Source: WS-11 sp964405235 (GTDB taxonomy: Bacteria > Eisenbacteria > RBG-16-71-46). From it: a stretch of 64,000 bases of DNA. Numbering within the stretch: position 1 is the stretch's first letter; each line of letters opens with the position of its first letter. The position numbers and the translations under genes were made by a program. Of this stretch, positions 18,761 to 30,232 are shown in pieces. Under the pieces are notes generated by a model, which had not been told where the DNA came from, did not search any database, and was given only the letters and a program-made list of their open reading frames with translations. The stretch lies in contig CAYONG010000135.1 of NCBI GenBank assembly GCA_964405235.1, positions 1 to 64,000 on the forward strand, written 5' to 3'.

Positions 18761-19637
18761 GACCTTTCGCACAATGACACGAGAGGGTGCGGCGGCCTCC
18801 AGACATGCCGCTGCTCGGGCGTGGAGGGTGTGACGCCCTGCCACCCCCCGCCCGAAGTCCGGCCCCGGCGCCATGGCGGGCTGCTGTGAGGCCCTCACCC
18901 GCACTCGCTACGCCCTTCCCCCGGAGGTGCGCGGCCGTCCGGTCCGGGCCGCGCCAGCCTGAGGTTAGAGTATTAGTATAGATGTGATGAAGCGGCTGAC
19001 CCCCGCTGTGACGTGGTACCCATTGCGGGGTCCACCGGATGTTTCACGAGGTCTATGCCGCACACAGGGATGGAAAGAACACGCATGTGCGCGACCCCGA
19101 GCCTACGCCCGTCTGCCACCGCGCTCAGCCTGATCTCCCGCGCGTGCGCCCGACCCGGACCCCGGCGCGCCGCGCGACCTGCGCGAGGGACGGTCCGCCA
19201 CCCGGGGGTCACTTCGACCCCGGCGGCGACATCGCGCTCCCCCCCTCAAGAGAGCGGGCGCGGAGCCTGAGCCCCGCGCCCGTCTCGGTGCTTCGCCGTC
19301 CGCTCCGCCCGCCGCGGTCGCGACGGTCCCGCGCGCCCTACCCCTTCGCGCCCCCTCCACCCCATCTGCCAGCACCGTCGCGCGGTTCTCGGTCAAGAGC
19401 GTGGGCTGGTAGCCGACGGCGCTCGGCATGCGGCCCAGGAACTCCTCCCCGACCGGCACGGTGATCGGCGCTCCGGTGTCTGTGGCGGCCATGCCGTGCA
19501 CTACGCCGGGCGTCCCGGTTGCCCATAAGAATGAGGTCCATGGGGGGACATTTTCACTGACGTCCCACATCGGCGTCCGGCCACCTGGGAATCCGCCCGC
19601 CTCTGCGTTACCTTCCCTCCCCGAAAGGAGTCTCCCC
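18761..19637. other. gene-poor stretch with decayed sequence
   Basis: Apart from the atpD remnant (19388-19504) I see no credible gene. Open frames here are Pro/Arg-rich shadow types. A GGGGACATTTTC motif at about 19545-19556 resembles termini seen on some insertion sequences, but no partner was found. Confidence 0.5.
19388..19504 (-). pseudogene. atpD: chimeric remnant of ATP synthase beta subunit gene
   Basis: About 39 codons. The first part matches the early beta-subunit motif (VVHGMAATDTGAPITVPVGE), and the second matches a segment far downstream in AtpD (LGRMPSAVGYQPTLLTE). The two are joined at LGR, a tripeptide found in both places in real AtpD, so roughly 200 residues were deleted, perhaps by recombination at that short repeat. 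No start, Walker A or C-terminus is present. A dead fragment; the true atpD must lie elsewhere. Confidence 0.75.
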
Positions 19638-19820
19638 ATGTGCCCTATCTGCAAGCCGCACGTCGGCAAGCCCTGCACGCTTGAGGAGCAGTCGGACGGC
19701 CGCATCGTGTGTTCCTGCGGACTCCATTCCTGGCCCAACTCGGGCGCGCTGGAAGAGACCTGTCGGCGCCTGAGCCTGACTCTCACCGGTCAGGTCCATA
19801 CCTGGACCCAGGGCTACTGA
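19638..19820 (+). CDS. small Cys-rich protein upstream of hsp20-lon
   Basis: A 60-residue protein starting MCPICKPHVGKPC, with a second pair CSC and a His (CSCGLHSW). The spacing suggests a small zinc-binding fold, but no family is recognised. A strong ribosome site (AAAGGAG, seven bases before ATG 19638) supports it as a real gene. It is co-directional with Hsp20 (29 bp gap) and Lon, so a role in proteostasis or stress response is possible by association only. Confidence 0.65.
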   Translation: MCPICKPHVGKPCTLEEQSDGRIVCSCGLHSWPNSGALEETCRRLSLTLTGQVHTWTQGY

Positions 19821-19849
19821 GGTCCGCACCGAGACTGCCGAAGCCTGCC

Positions 19850-20289
19850 ATGCCCCGCACCCCTTCCGATCCTCCCGAGAACATCCAGCGCGAGGTCGTA
19901 CGGTTGTTTCATGACCTCGGCTACCACGGGCACCCGTCCGCCCACTTCGCCGAGCAGCCCTGGGTGCCGCCGGCGGACCTGGTGGTCACCGAGCGATCGG
20001 CGCGCGTCATCGTCGAGCTGGCCGGCGTGCCGCGCGAGAGCGTACGGGTACGCCTGCGCGGGAACCTCCTCGAGGTGAGCGGGCGGCGCATTGCGCCGCA
20101 GGAATCGCCGGGCGCCCACTACCACCGGGCCGAGATCTATTTCGGCGAGTTCTCCCGGGTGGTCGAGCTGCCCTGGAACGCCGACGAGGCGAGCGTGTCC
20201 GCCACCTATCGCGACGGGATGCTGGAGATCCGCCTCCAGGCGGTGCCCGCGCCCCGGCCGACCGAAGTTCCGGTGCGGGAGAGCGCGCC

Positions 20290-20293
<4 letters not shown>
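19850..20293 (+). CDS. small heat shock protein, Hsp20/alpha-crystallin family
   Basis: ATP-independent chaperone that holds unfolding proteins. Of 147 residues, about 45-135 form the alpha-crystallin domain: PPADLVVTERSARVIVELAGV, the dimer loop GRRIAPQESPGAHYHRAEIYFGEF and the terminal strand ATYRDGMLEIRL. A C-terminal extension with PTEVPV provides an IxI/V-like anchoring motif. Its TGA overlaps the GTG start of lon (GTGA), coupling chaperone and protease. Confidence 0.9.
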
Positions 20294-22899
<2,606 letters not shown>

Positions 22900-22915
22900 T
22901 CCTGCCTCTTCTGAT

Positions 22916-23398
22916 CTAACCTTCAGCGCCCGCGAGCGACTCCGCAAACCACAGCACGACGGGGGCGGCGACGCGCCGGTAGTCCTCGAATGGCATCTGG
23001 ATCGCCTCGACATGTGAACCGGCGTTGAAGACGATCTGCCGGTCATGGGTGAGCGATTCGTCCAGGTAGGTCTTGAGTCCCTCGAGGATGCCGAACGGCG
23101 GCATCGCCCCGGGCTCGCAGTCGGGGAACGCTGCGGCGACTTCGGGCTCGGACGCCAGACTGATCTCTTCGCCGAGCACGGCGCCCAGCCGTTTGAGATC
23201 GACGCGGGATTGAACGGGCAGCACCGCGAGCGAGAAGGCACCACCCCGACGGATCACCACGACCTTGGCAATATCCCGCCCCGACAGGTGCTTCGATTGG
23301 GCGGCTTCCTGCGCCGTGTGCGCCGGGGAGTGTGTGAGGACCTCGTACCTCGCGCCGTGCTGGTCGAGCAATTCACGCAATCGGGGACTGACGGACAT
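22916..23398 (-). CDS. YbaK/EbsC-domain aminoacyl-tRNA deacylase
   Basis: A 160-residue stand-alone editing domain that hydrolyses mischarged tRNA (YbaK, ProXp-ala and related). Visible features are the N-terminal helix with YEVLTHSPAHTAQEAA, the conserved lysine strand DIAKVVVIRRGG, EPGAMPPFG and the C-terminal FNAGSHVEAIQMPFEDY, which is typical of the PrdX/YbaK fold. The exact mischarged tRNA target cannot be decided. The start at ATG 23398 has GGGAGG seven bases upstream. Confidence 0.85.
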   Translation of the reverse strand: MSVSPRLRELLDQHGARYEVLTHSPAHTAQEAAQSKHLSGRDIAKVVVIRRGGAFSLAVLPVQSRVDLKRLGAVLGEEISLASEPEVAAAFPDCEPGAMPPFGILEGLKTYLDESLTHDRQIVFNAGSHVEAIQMPFEDYRRVAAPVVLWFAESLAGAEG

Positions 23399-23516
23399 CG
23401 CACGGCCCTCCCACCGCGGCGCCAGGGGGTGCACCACGCGATCATCCGAGATGTTCTGCCGAACCGGGCAACCCTACTCGCCACTGCGGAAAGCACGCAA
23501 CTGGAGATCGTGAGCA

Positions 23517-23543
23517 GGCCCGCGATCCCAAGGAAGGCGGGCC
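23517..23543 (-). terminator. possible terminator hairpin after the membrane protein gene
   Basis: Perfect 7-bp stem GGCCCGC / GCGGGCC with a 13-nt loop, 55-80 bp downstream of the gene ending at 23599. No U-run, so intrinsic termination is uncertain. Confidence 0.3.
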
Positions 23544-23598
23544 CTAGAACACGTTGGCCTCGAAGCGGTTGGCCCCGGAGCGGTCCGGCGGGCGATAC

Positions 23599-25587
23599 CT
23601 ACGATGTCGGCCGGGTGAACCGGTATAGGCGTACCTCCTCGTTGGCGATCTCTTCGTCCCACTGCGAACGCCTCCGGAATCCCTCCCAGACGGCATCGGA
23701 GACCTCGCCTCGCCGTAGCAGCAGGTACAGGGGCATGTCGAACCCCTCGAGGTAGAGGGCCTGCGTCTCATTCAATTGCCCATCGGCGAACAGGGTGCGC
23801 TGGATGCCCCTGCGGACCTGGAACTCCTCCATCAGCGCCAGCATGTCGCGGCTTCGCGCCTGGCCGCCGTCGAAGTGGTTCGAGAGATAGACGTCCAATG
23901 AGCCGCAGAACACCCGCCGCTCGCCGAGCACCGGGACCGGCTCGTTCACCGTCGGGCGCGGCAGCTCGATCACTACCGCATCTACGGGCAACCGCTCACG
24001 CATGAACCGGTACACACCGTTCTCCGGCCCGGTCGCGAGCGGCAGCTGGCGCGCCGCCGGCGCATCCCCGCGGATCAGCATGCCCGGCGAGCGACGGTCG
24101 CTGGCGGTCCCGATCGCGTAGAGCCCGGCGGTCGGGAGGATCAAGGCGGTGAGCAGGGCGAGGCGCGCCACCGTGGGCAGCCGCATGCGATCGCCCCACC
24201 ACACGACCCCCGCGGTCGCCAGCGGGGCCAGTGACACCCAGACGAGGTAGAAGAACTTGTCGCTGTTGTATTCGGGGAGCACGACCATGACCGCGATTCC
24301 CACCGCGGCGACGGCGGCGGCGAGGGTGAACCGGCCCGCGGCACCGCCGCGCCAGGCCGTAATGAGAGCCGGGGCCACTACCACCCACCAGGGCCCAATC
24401 GCGAGCAGCAGCGACCAGAGGTTGCGCGAGTAGATCCCGAGATGCACGGCGGTGGTCGTCCCCGGCACACTGCATGCGCGGATCCAGGCGGCCCCGGCGG
24501 CGGTCGCGAGCGCGAGCGCACCGAGCAGCGCGAAGCCTGCGCCCCGCCGCTTGCCAGCGGCTACGGCCGCGACGGTCCCCACGCAGATCGACACCACCGC
24601 GAACGCCGCGTAGGCGGGGTGGATCGCGAACAGGGCGAGCGCGAGCAGCAGGGTCATGAGCCAGGCGGCGCGCGATGGGCGGTCGAGCGCTCGGGCCACG
24701 CTCCACGCGGTCGCGATCCCCAGCGCGATCGCGGGGGTGAGCGCGGTACCGGTCCAGAACCGGTTGAGCAGCGAGACGTGCCAGGGTGGGAACATCCAGG
24801 CGAGCCCGTTCGCCGCCCCGTTGGTACTCGCGAAATCGGCGATGGCGGCCATGAGCCCACGGGTCTCCCCGACCGCTCCGCGGATCAGCCAGTAGCACCA
24901 GCCCAGCGGGTCGAGACCCAGCACCACGATGGCGCCGACCCACACTGCGGCGCCCCGGCCAAATGCACGGTAGGCGAGCTGGGCGGCCGCCAGCACGGTC
25001 ACGAACGCCGCCCAGGCGTTGATCAGCGCCATCGTGTGGAAGGGCGAGAGCCTGCCGGCCGTCCCCAGCAACGCCAGGAGGAAGTGGTAGACCCAAGCGT
25101 AGTAGAGGGGCACGCCGGCGAAGTTCGGATCCTGTGGCGGAACCCCGCGGCGGGCGACCTCGAGCGTCGCCGCGGCGTGGAACCACGCGTCGCTCCACAT
25201 CCGCACCATCGGAACCGAGAGCGCCACGCCGGAAACCAGCAGGGTGGCCAGCAAGGCGCTCGTCAAAGCCACGACCGAGGGAAACCCATGCCCGCGCTCG
25301 GGCAGGGGCTCGGGCGGGGGCGCCTGCGAACCAGGCGCCGAGCGCGGCCACAGCGCGGCGACGATCCAGATGAACTCGGATTGCCACAGGCACGTATCCA
25401 ATGGCAGGCGCACGAACAGCGCGAGCACCAACGCCGGCGCGGCGAGGGCGAACGGCGCCAGCGTCGTCGCGAGCAGGAACCGCTCGGTGAGGCGTAAGCC
25501 CCGGCCGGGATGGCGGAACACGGCGACCGCGGGCGGCACGAGCACCGCGATCACGACGCCCAAGCCACGCAGTGTCTCGCTCCCCAT
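23599..25587 (-). CDS. large polytopic membrane protein, GT-C-like
   Basis: A 662-residue integral membrane protein with roughly 13-15 hydrophobic spans and a soluble C-terminal domain (about 500-662). The topology and the loop after the third or fourth helix (SDAWFHAAATLEVARRGVPPQDP) resemble uncharacterised GT-C/DUF2298-like proteins that use lipid-linked sugars. The acidic loop there could be catalytic, but no diagnostic motif proves it. The C-terminal part contains VVIELPRPTVNEP and an FRRRSQWDEEIANEEVRLYRF ending. GGGAGA precedes the ATG. It precedes the next two genes on the same strand only in reverse order, so operon membership is unclear. Confidence 0.6.
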   Translation of the reverse strand: MGSETLRGLGVVIAVLVPPAVAVFRHPGRGLRLTERFLLATTLAPFALAAPALVLALFVRLPLDTCLWQSEFIWIVAALWPRSAPGSQAPPPEPLPERGHGFPSVVALTSALLATLLVSGVALSVPMVRMWSDAWFHAAATLEVARRGVPPQDPNFAGVPLYYAWVYHFLLALLGTAGRLSPFHTMALINAWAAFVTVLAAAQLAYRAFGRGAAVWVGAIVVLGLDPLGWCYWLIRGAVGETRGLMAAIADFASTNGAANGLAWMFPPWHVSLLNRFWTGTALTPAIALGIATAWSVARALDRPSRAAWLMTLLLALALFAIHPAYAAFAVVSICVGTVAAVAAGKRRGAGFALLGALALATAAGAAWIRACSVPGTTTAVHLGIYSRNLWSLLLAIGPWWVVVAPALITAWRGGAAGRFTLAAAVAAVGIAVMVVLPEYNSDKFFYLVWVSLAPLATAGVVWWGDRMRLPTVARLALLTALILPTAGLYAIGTASDRRSPGMLIRGDAPAARQLPLATGPENGVYRFMRERLPVDAVVIELPRPTVNEPVPVLGERRVFCGSLDVYLSNHFDGGQARSRDMLALMEEFQVRRGIQRTLFADGQLNETQALYLEGFDMPLYLLLRRGEVSDAVWEGFRRRSQWDEEIANEEVRLYRFTRPTS

Positions 25588-25608
25588 CCGCTCTCCCGCC
25601 GGGGCGTG

Positions 25609-26478
25609 TCAGGCCTTCAGTGCCCGCAGCTCCGCAGTCAGGTCCTCGAGATCCACCAGATCGGCGACCACGCCGTGCGCTCCGTGGTCGAGCGCGTAGC
25701 GCGCACCCTCGATCAGCGGCACCGTCCCGGCCGCGCGCACTTCCTTGGCGAGCACCGGCACCTTCGAAACGCGCAGCGCCGCCAGCAGCTCGTCGGAACT
25801 GGGCTTCATCAGGAGTCCGCGCGGATTGATCGGACCGACGACCAGGTCAGGTGTGATCCCCCACTCACGCAGCCGACTGAGGAGGTGACCCAGGTTGTGG
25901 GTCTCGAACCCGGCGGCGGCGCCGAAGCGGCCGCGCACGAATTGTCCGAAGTGCTCGAAGAACACGCGATGCCGGCCGGCCAGCGCCAGATCGGTCAGCG
26001 GCGCTGCGAGCACCACGGCCCGCAGATCCCTGGCGCCGAGCGCGGCCGCTTCCAGCTCGAGCAGCAGCGGGACCATCCCGGTGAAGTCGCTCTTGAGCAC
26101 CGCGAGCGTGTGGGTGAGGCCGGTGAAACCGAGGCGCGCAAGCGTGAGCGGGCTGGCCCGCCGCACGCGCTTCAGGGCCGCCCCGACCAGCCCCAAGTCG
26201 GAGGAATCCCGCACGTACTCGGGCACGTTGGGGAGCAGCGCGTAGATGGGGACCGACTGCTTGAGCTCGGCGAGCGCCGCGCGCAGCGGCTGTGACGGGC
26301 TGACGAGCACACCCTCGGCGCCCGCCGCCAGCGCCTTCGAAAGGGTTACGGCGAGGGTCTCTGGGTCGTTGTAGCGCGCGGTGAGGGCGAGCATGCGGTC
26401 GCGCGGCGCGCGCGAGACACCGAGCAGGGACTCGCCGCCCAGCAGCAGGCGTGGCGCGACGAAGGGCGGCCGCGTCAC
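25609..26478 (-). CDS. hypothetical protein, predicted TIM-barrel
   Basis: A 289-residue protein with alternating strand/helix segments consistent with a TIM barrel (LLLGGESLLGVSR, GAEGVLVSPSQPL, VPIYALLPN, LVVGPINPRGLLMKP, VPVLAKEVRAAGTVPL, HGVVADLVDLEDL). The C-terminal phosphate-site-like stretch recalls phosphosugar-binding barrels, but I recognise no family. GTG start at 26478 overlaps the stop of the preceding oxidoreductase fusion (GTGA), so the two are probably co-translated and act in one pathway. Confidence 0.65.
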   Translation of the reverse strand: MTRPPFVAPRLLLGGESLLGVSRAPRDRMLALTARYNDPETLAVTLSKALAAGAEGVLVSPSQPLRAALAELKQSVPIYALLPNVPEYVRDSSDLGLVGAALKRVRRASPLTLARLGFTGLTHTLAVLKSDFTGMVPLLLELEAAALGARDLRAVVLAAPLTDLALAGRHRVFFEHFGQFVRGRFGAAAGFETHNLGHLLSRLREWGITPDLVVGPINPRGLLMKPSSDELLAALRVSKVPVLAKEVRAAGTVPLIEGARYALDHGAHGVVADLVDLEDLTAELRALKA

Positions 26479-28523
26479 CCACCCACCCGCACGGCAGCGC
26501 CGCCCGCGGTGGCGGAGCGATAGAGCGCATCCATCGCGCGCTGCACCCTGACCGCCGCCTCGACCGTGGTGGGCGGCGGCGGACCACCCGTCGCCCAGGC
26601 CAGGAAGGCGGCGTCCTCGAGGTAGTAACCGTCGCCGTTCACGTCGAAGCGCGCGGGCTGGGGCAGTTCGGCGTGCCGCATCCGGGTGTGGCCCGCGGGC
26701 CAGCCGTCACGGGCCTCGAGGAGATCCAGCTCGAACGCGTCGTTCGAGATCAGTAGCTTGCCGTTCTCACCGTCCAGTTCGATCACCACCGCCGAGAGCG
26801 GGTAGCCCGGCACGCTCCACGAGGAGTCGAACCCGACCTCGGCCCCGCTCGCCAACGTCATCATCCCGTGCAGCTCGTCCTCGACCGCCCCGTAGAGCTT
26901 CTTCCAGGTCGCGCGCACCTCGACCGGCGTCCCCAGGTACCACTCGAGCAGGAACAGCAGGTGCGACGAGATGTTCGCCACCACGCCGCCGCCCGAGCGG
27001 GCCGGGTCGTACATCCATCCCCGACGGGGCCCGAAGACCTGCGAGAGATACATTGAGGAGCGCGCCTGGCGCAGCGTCCCGATCGCCGCAACCGCGTCGC
27101 GGGCCCGTGCGAACACTGGCAGGTAGGCGAGCGTGTAGCCGCACGAGACCGGCAGGCCGGTCCGGGCCGAGAGTGCGGCCAGCGCCTCGGCGTCGGCGAG
27201 CGTGTGGGCGAGCGGTTTCTCGACGAACACTGCCGCCCCCGCCTCGAGCGCCATCTTCGCGAGCCGGAGGTGGACGTCCTGCTGGGTGCATACCATCACA
27301 GCGTCCGGGCGCGTGGCCGCCAGCATCTTCTCGAGGCTGGTGAAGAACGGTGCCTGGTAGCCCATTCCGCGCACGGTCTTGCCGAGTGGCGCGTGATGGT
27401 CCGCGATCCCGACCACCTCGCAGTCGGGAATCATCGAGAGCACGGCGGTATGCGCCACCCCCATCTTGCCAAGACCGACCACCGCGACCCGCACCGGGCG
27501 CAACGGTCGCGGCGCGGTCACGAGCGGCGCCGGCGAGGGATGGGCGATCGGGCCGCGCGCCTGCGCGCCTGCGGCCTCCGCGCTGGTCGCTGCGGCGACG
27601 ACGGTGCCGGCGGCGCCACCGCCGGCGGCACCCGCAGCCCCACGCCCGAAGGCTTCGAGTCCGTCCACCAGCGGCGTCCAGCGGATCGCAAAATCGCGCC
27701 GCGCCGGAGCGCGATCCACGCGGGCGGGCGAGGTCATGCCGAGCACGTTGTCCACCGACACCGGCGGGCGCTTCGAGATTAGACCGAGCACCGCGGCCAT
27801 CACGAGCGCGATGCCGCCCGGAATGTGGACGACAGGCCGGTGGATGCCCAGCTCGCGCGATAGCCGGTCCAGGAACTCGTTGAAGGTCACCCGGTCGGGG
27901 CCGAGCAGGTCGTAGGTTTTCCCCACCACGTCGGCGCGGGTGACGCACTGGACCAGGACCTCGCACACGTCGTCGACGTGGATCGGGTCCAACTCGATGC
28001 GTCCGTTCCCGATCACCGGCACCACCGGAAGCGCGCGCAGGTAGCCGGCCAACGTCGCGAACAGCCCCACCGGCGCCGCGCCGTAGACCAGTGAAGGCCG
28101 CACCGTCACCCACTCGAGCCCCGAGTGGGCGACCATCGCCTCGCCCTCCCGCTTGGTGCGCCCGTAGGGGCCCATGCGCTCGCGGGTGGCCGAGATGGTC
28201 GAGACGAACACGAACCGCCGCGCACCGTGGCGCTGGGCGGCGTCGAGTAGAGCGCGCGTCCCGTCCACGTTCACGCGGCGGACCTGGGCCTGGTCCGCCA
28301 CCCCTGTGGCGCAGGCCAGGTGGATCACCGCGTCCATGCCCTGGGTCGCGCGGTCAAGCGACCCGGCATTGAGCAGGTCGCCCGCGAACGCCTCGATCCG
28401 GGTCTGCCTGGGGACACTTTCCGGGCGGCGTGCCAGCGCGCGGACCTCGTGCCCGCCGGCAGCCAGCCGCGAGACCAGCGACTGCCCAATGAACCCGGAC
28501 GCGCCGGTGACCAACACCTTCAT
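26475..28523 (-). CDS. fused NAD-dependent epimerase/dehydratase and Gfo/Idh/MocA oxidoreductase
   Basis: A 682-residue two-enzyme fusion. Residues 1-300 are an extended SDR: MKVLVTGASGFIGQSL binds NAD(P), DVIHLA-like AVIHLACATG is present, and the active-site Tyr/Lys lies in YGRTKREGE. A 40-residue Ala/Gly linker follows. Residues about 343-680 are a Gfo/Idh/MocA oxidoreductase with Rossmann motif VAVVGLGKMGVAH and the catalytic VFVEKPLAHT. Such pairs normally occur as separate genes acting on nucleotide- or free sugars. The fusion implies consecutive redox steps on one substrate (inference). ATG 28523 is used because upstream sequence is non-conserved. Confidence 0.85.
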   Translation of the reverse strand: MKVLVTGASGFIGQSLVSRLAAGGHEVRALARRPESVPRQTRIEAFAGDLLNAGSLDRATQGMDAVIHLACATGVADQAQVRRVNVDGTRALLDAAQRHGARRFVFVSTISATRERMGPYGRTKREGEAMVAHSGLEWVTVRPSLVYGAAPVGLFATLAGYLRALPVVPVIGNGRIELDPIHVDDVCEVLVQCVTRADVVGKTYDLLGPDRVTFNEFLDRLSRELGIHRPVVHIPGGIALVMAAVLGLISKRPPVSVDNVLGMTSPARVDRAPARRDFAIRWTPLVDGLEAFGRGAAGAAGGGAAGTVVAAATSAEAAGAQARGPIAHPSPAPLVTAPRPLRPVRVAVVGLGKMGVAHTAVLSMIPDCEVVGIADHHAPLGKTVRGMGYQAPFFTSLEKMLAATRPDAVMVCTQQDVHLRLAKMALEAGAAVFVEKPLAHTLADAEALAALSARTGLPVSCGYTLAYLPVFARARDAVAAIGTLRQARSSMYLSQVFGPRRGWMYDPARSGGGVVANISSHLLFLLEWYLGTPVEVRATWKKLYGAVEDELHGMMTLASGAEVGFDSSWSVPGYPLSAVVIELDGENGKLLISNDAFELDLLEARDGWPAGHTRMRHAELPQPARFDVNGDGYYLEDAAFLAWATGGPPPPTTVEAAVRVQRAMDALYRSATAGGAAVRVGG

Positions 28524-28680
28524 GATCGGGGGGCGAACCGCAAGTGAGTGGGGGCTCGGGGGTTCGGGCGTGTTCTCGCGCGAATGCGAACGCGCATCGT
28601 CCGGCACGCCGGGCACTTCCCGGTGCCGAGTGAGCGAGGCAGTCTACACGCGGGCTGGACGGGCGGCAAACCCGCCTGCA

Positions 28681-28726
28681 CGAATGGGTCCCGGGCGGCA
28701 GAGCGTCGCACGTCCGGGACCCTTCG
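28681..28726 (-). terminator. strong hairpin downstream of lemA
   Basis: GGGTCCCGG (28686-28694) pairs perfectly with CCGGGACCC (28714-28722). The stem extends by CGAA/TTCG across a one-base bulge. It lies 60-105 bp after the lemA stop and has no U-run. Candidate transcription end or mRNA stabiliser. Confidence 0.4.
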
Positions 28727-28786
28727 CACTCACTCCGCCCGGTCTTCTGGAGAGCCCGGATCGGGCGAAACCTGCAGCCCGATCGG

Positions 28787-29365
28787 TCAGCTCGCCATCG
28801 CGAACTTGATCTCGATGTCTTCTCGATCCGCATCCTCCACCTTGAACAGCTCGGCGGGCGCCAGGGCGAGCCAGCGGGCGACGATCGCGTCGGGCAACTG
28901 CTCGATCCGCGTGTTGAAGGTGGTCACGGTGTCGTTGTAGTACTCGCGCCGGTCGGCGACCTGGTTCTCGATCTCGCTGATGCGGCTCTGGAGCTGGAGG
29001 AACGACAGGTTGGCCTTGAGATCGGGGTAGCTTTCGGCCACCGCGAAGAATCCTCCCAGCGCGTGCGTGAGCATGCTCTCCGCCCCGCTGCGCTGCTCGA
29101 CGCTCCTGGCCTTCATGAGCGCGCCACGCGCTTCGCTCAGCCGGTCGAACACCGCGCGCTCGTGCTGCATGTAGCCCTCGCAGGTCTTCACCAGCTTGGG
29201 CAGTTCGTCGTGCCGTTGCTTGAGCAGCACGTCGATGTTGGCCCACGAGCGACCGATGTTGTTCTTCAGCGACACTAGGCTGTTGTAGATGGACAGCCCG
29301 TACCCGACGCTGCCGACGACCACGAGACCGATGACGACGGTCCAGAGGATCTCCCCAGGATGCAT
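28787..29365 (-). CDS. LemA family membrane protein
   Basis: A 192-residue protein with one N-terminal membrane helix (ILWTVVIGLVVVGSVGYGLSIYNSLVSL) and a helical-bundle LemA domain. The conserved core is present: SWANIDVLLKQRHDELPKL, then a YPDLKAN..FLQLQSRISEIENQVADRREYYNDTVTTFN block. LemA function is unknown in bacteria. Here it directly follows two GIDE-domain membrane proteins, a recurrent partnership. The ribosome site GGGAGG precedes the ATG. Confidence 0.9.
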   Translation of the reverse strand: MHPGEILWTVVIGLVVVGSVGYGLSIYNSLVSLKNNIGRSWANIDVLLKQRHDELPKLVKTCEGYMQHERAVFDRLSEARGALMKARSVEQRSGAESMLTHALGGFFAVAESYPDLKANLSFLQLQSRISEIENQVADRREYYNDTVTTFNTRIEQLPDAIVARWLALAPAELFKVEDADREDIEIKFAMAS

Positions 29366-29414
29366 CTCACGCCTCCCACAGAATTAGGTTCGAGACTCGT
29401 TGCCCCGCTCCCGG

Positions 29415-30224
29415 TTACCAGGGCTTTCGCCCCGAGGACATTGCCATGAGCCAGTAGCCGAGTCCGCCCACCGTGAGTACCGGCCCCCCCACCAGCTGGA
29501 GGAGAGCGCGGGCGCCGAGGCTGAGCATCAGGCCCTTCTCCGACTCCTGGCTGACGATAAAGGTGGATTCGTTCTCGCCGCGCCGCACGACGGCGACGAC
29601 CTCACGATCGAGTGTGGTCCGTCGCGTCGCCATCGGCCCATCGGTGCCGGTCGCCTGCAATTCCTCGCTCTCGGCCACGACGCGCGCCTGGCTGCGGGGC
29701 ATCGCGGTGCCGAGCACGTACACCCGCTGGCCCGCCTCCAGCACGCGCTCGCGGAAGCGCAGGTGCCCGATACGGGCGATCCGGCCGAACACCGACGTGT
29801 GCGCGTCCATGTACTCCGCGTAGCACGGCGGGAGCATCAACCCCGGGCAATGCTCCTCTGTGCCGAAGCGGATACTGCATTGGGCTCCATGCGGGTAGAC
29901 CAGCGCCGCGCCCGTGTCGTCGCTCAGGTAGAACGGATTCCCGGACTGGTTCCGGTGCACGATCCGCCAGCTCTGCCGGCTCTGGATCGCGACGTCGACC
30001 TCCCAGTAGGCGCACGGCTTGCCCGAGAAGGGTGCACGCAGCATGCTGCGCGGCTCGACGGCGCCGTTGATCTCGACCAGGCCCATCGCCATGGAGCGGA
30101 TGCGCGCAGTCGGCGTGTTGGCGATCAGCCGCCGGGTGCGCAGCGTGCGGAACCCCCGGTAGTAGAGCCAGGGTCCAGTCGCCAGCCCCGCGGTCGCCCA
30201 GATCGCAGTCTCGAGATTCGTCAT
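29415..30224 (-). CDS. GIDE-domain membrane protein (MUL1/GIDE-like)
   Basis: A 269-residue protein with an N-terminal helix (IWATAGLATGPWLYYRGF) and a C-terminal helix (LLQLVGGPVLTVGGLGYWLM) enclosing a beta-rich domain. The MVEINGAVEPR-like opening, APFSGKPCAYWEVDV and EEHCPGLM..AEYMDAH motifs match the GIDE/BAM domain known from the mitochondrial MUL1 ubiquitin ligase, but no RING finger is present. Its paralogue lies immediately upstream (8 bp gap), and lemA follows. Role unknown, probably envelope-associated. Confidence 0.75.
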   Translation of the reverse strand: MTNLETAIWATAGLATGPWLYYRGFRTLRTRRLIANTPTARIRSMAMGLVEINGAVEPRSMLRAPFSGKPCAYWEVDVAIQSRQSWRIVHRNQSGNPFYLSDDTGAALVYPHGAQCSIRFGTEEHCPGLMLPPCYAEYMDAHTSVFGRIARIGHLRFRERVLEAGQRVYVLGTAMPRSQARVVAESEELQATGTDGPMATRRTTLDREVVAVVRRGENESTFIVSQESEKGLMLSLGARALLQLVGGPVLTVGGLGYWLMAMSSGRKPW

Positions 30225-30232
30225 CGTCGCCC

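Noticed and set aside
19103..19786. 227-residue minus-strand ORF as a whole gene
   Set aside because: Only about 39 codons resemble AtpD; the rest is Arg/Gly-rich noise and the small Cys gene lies opposite with a good ribosome site.
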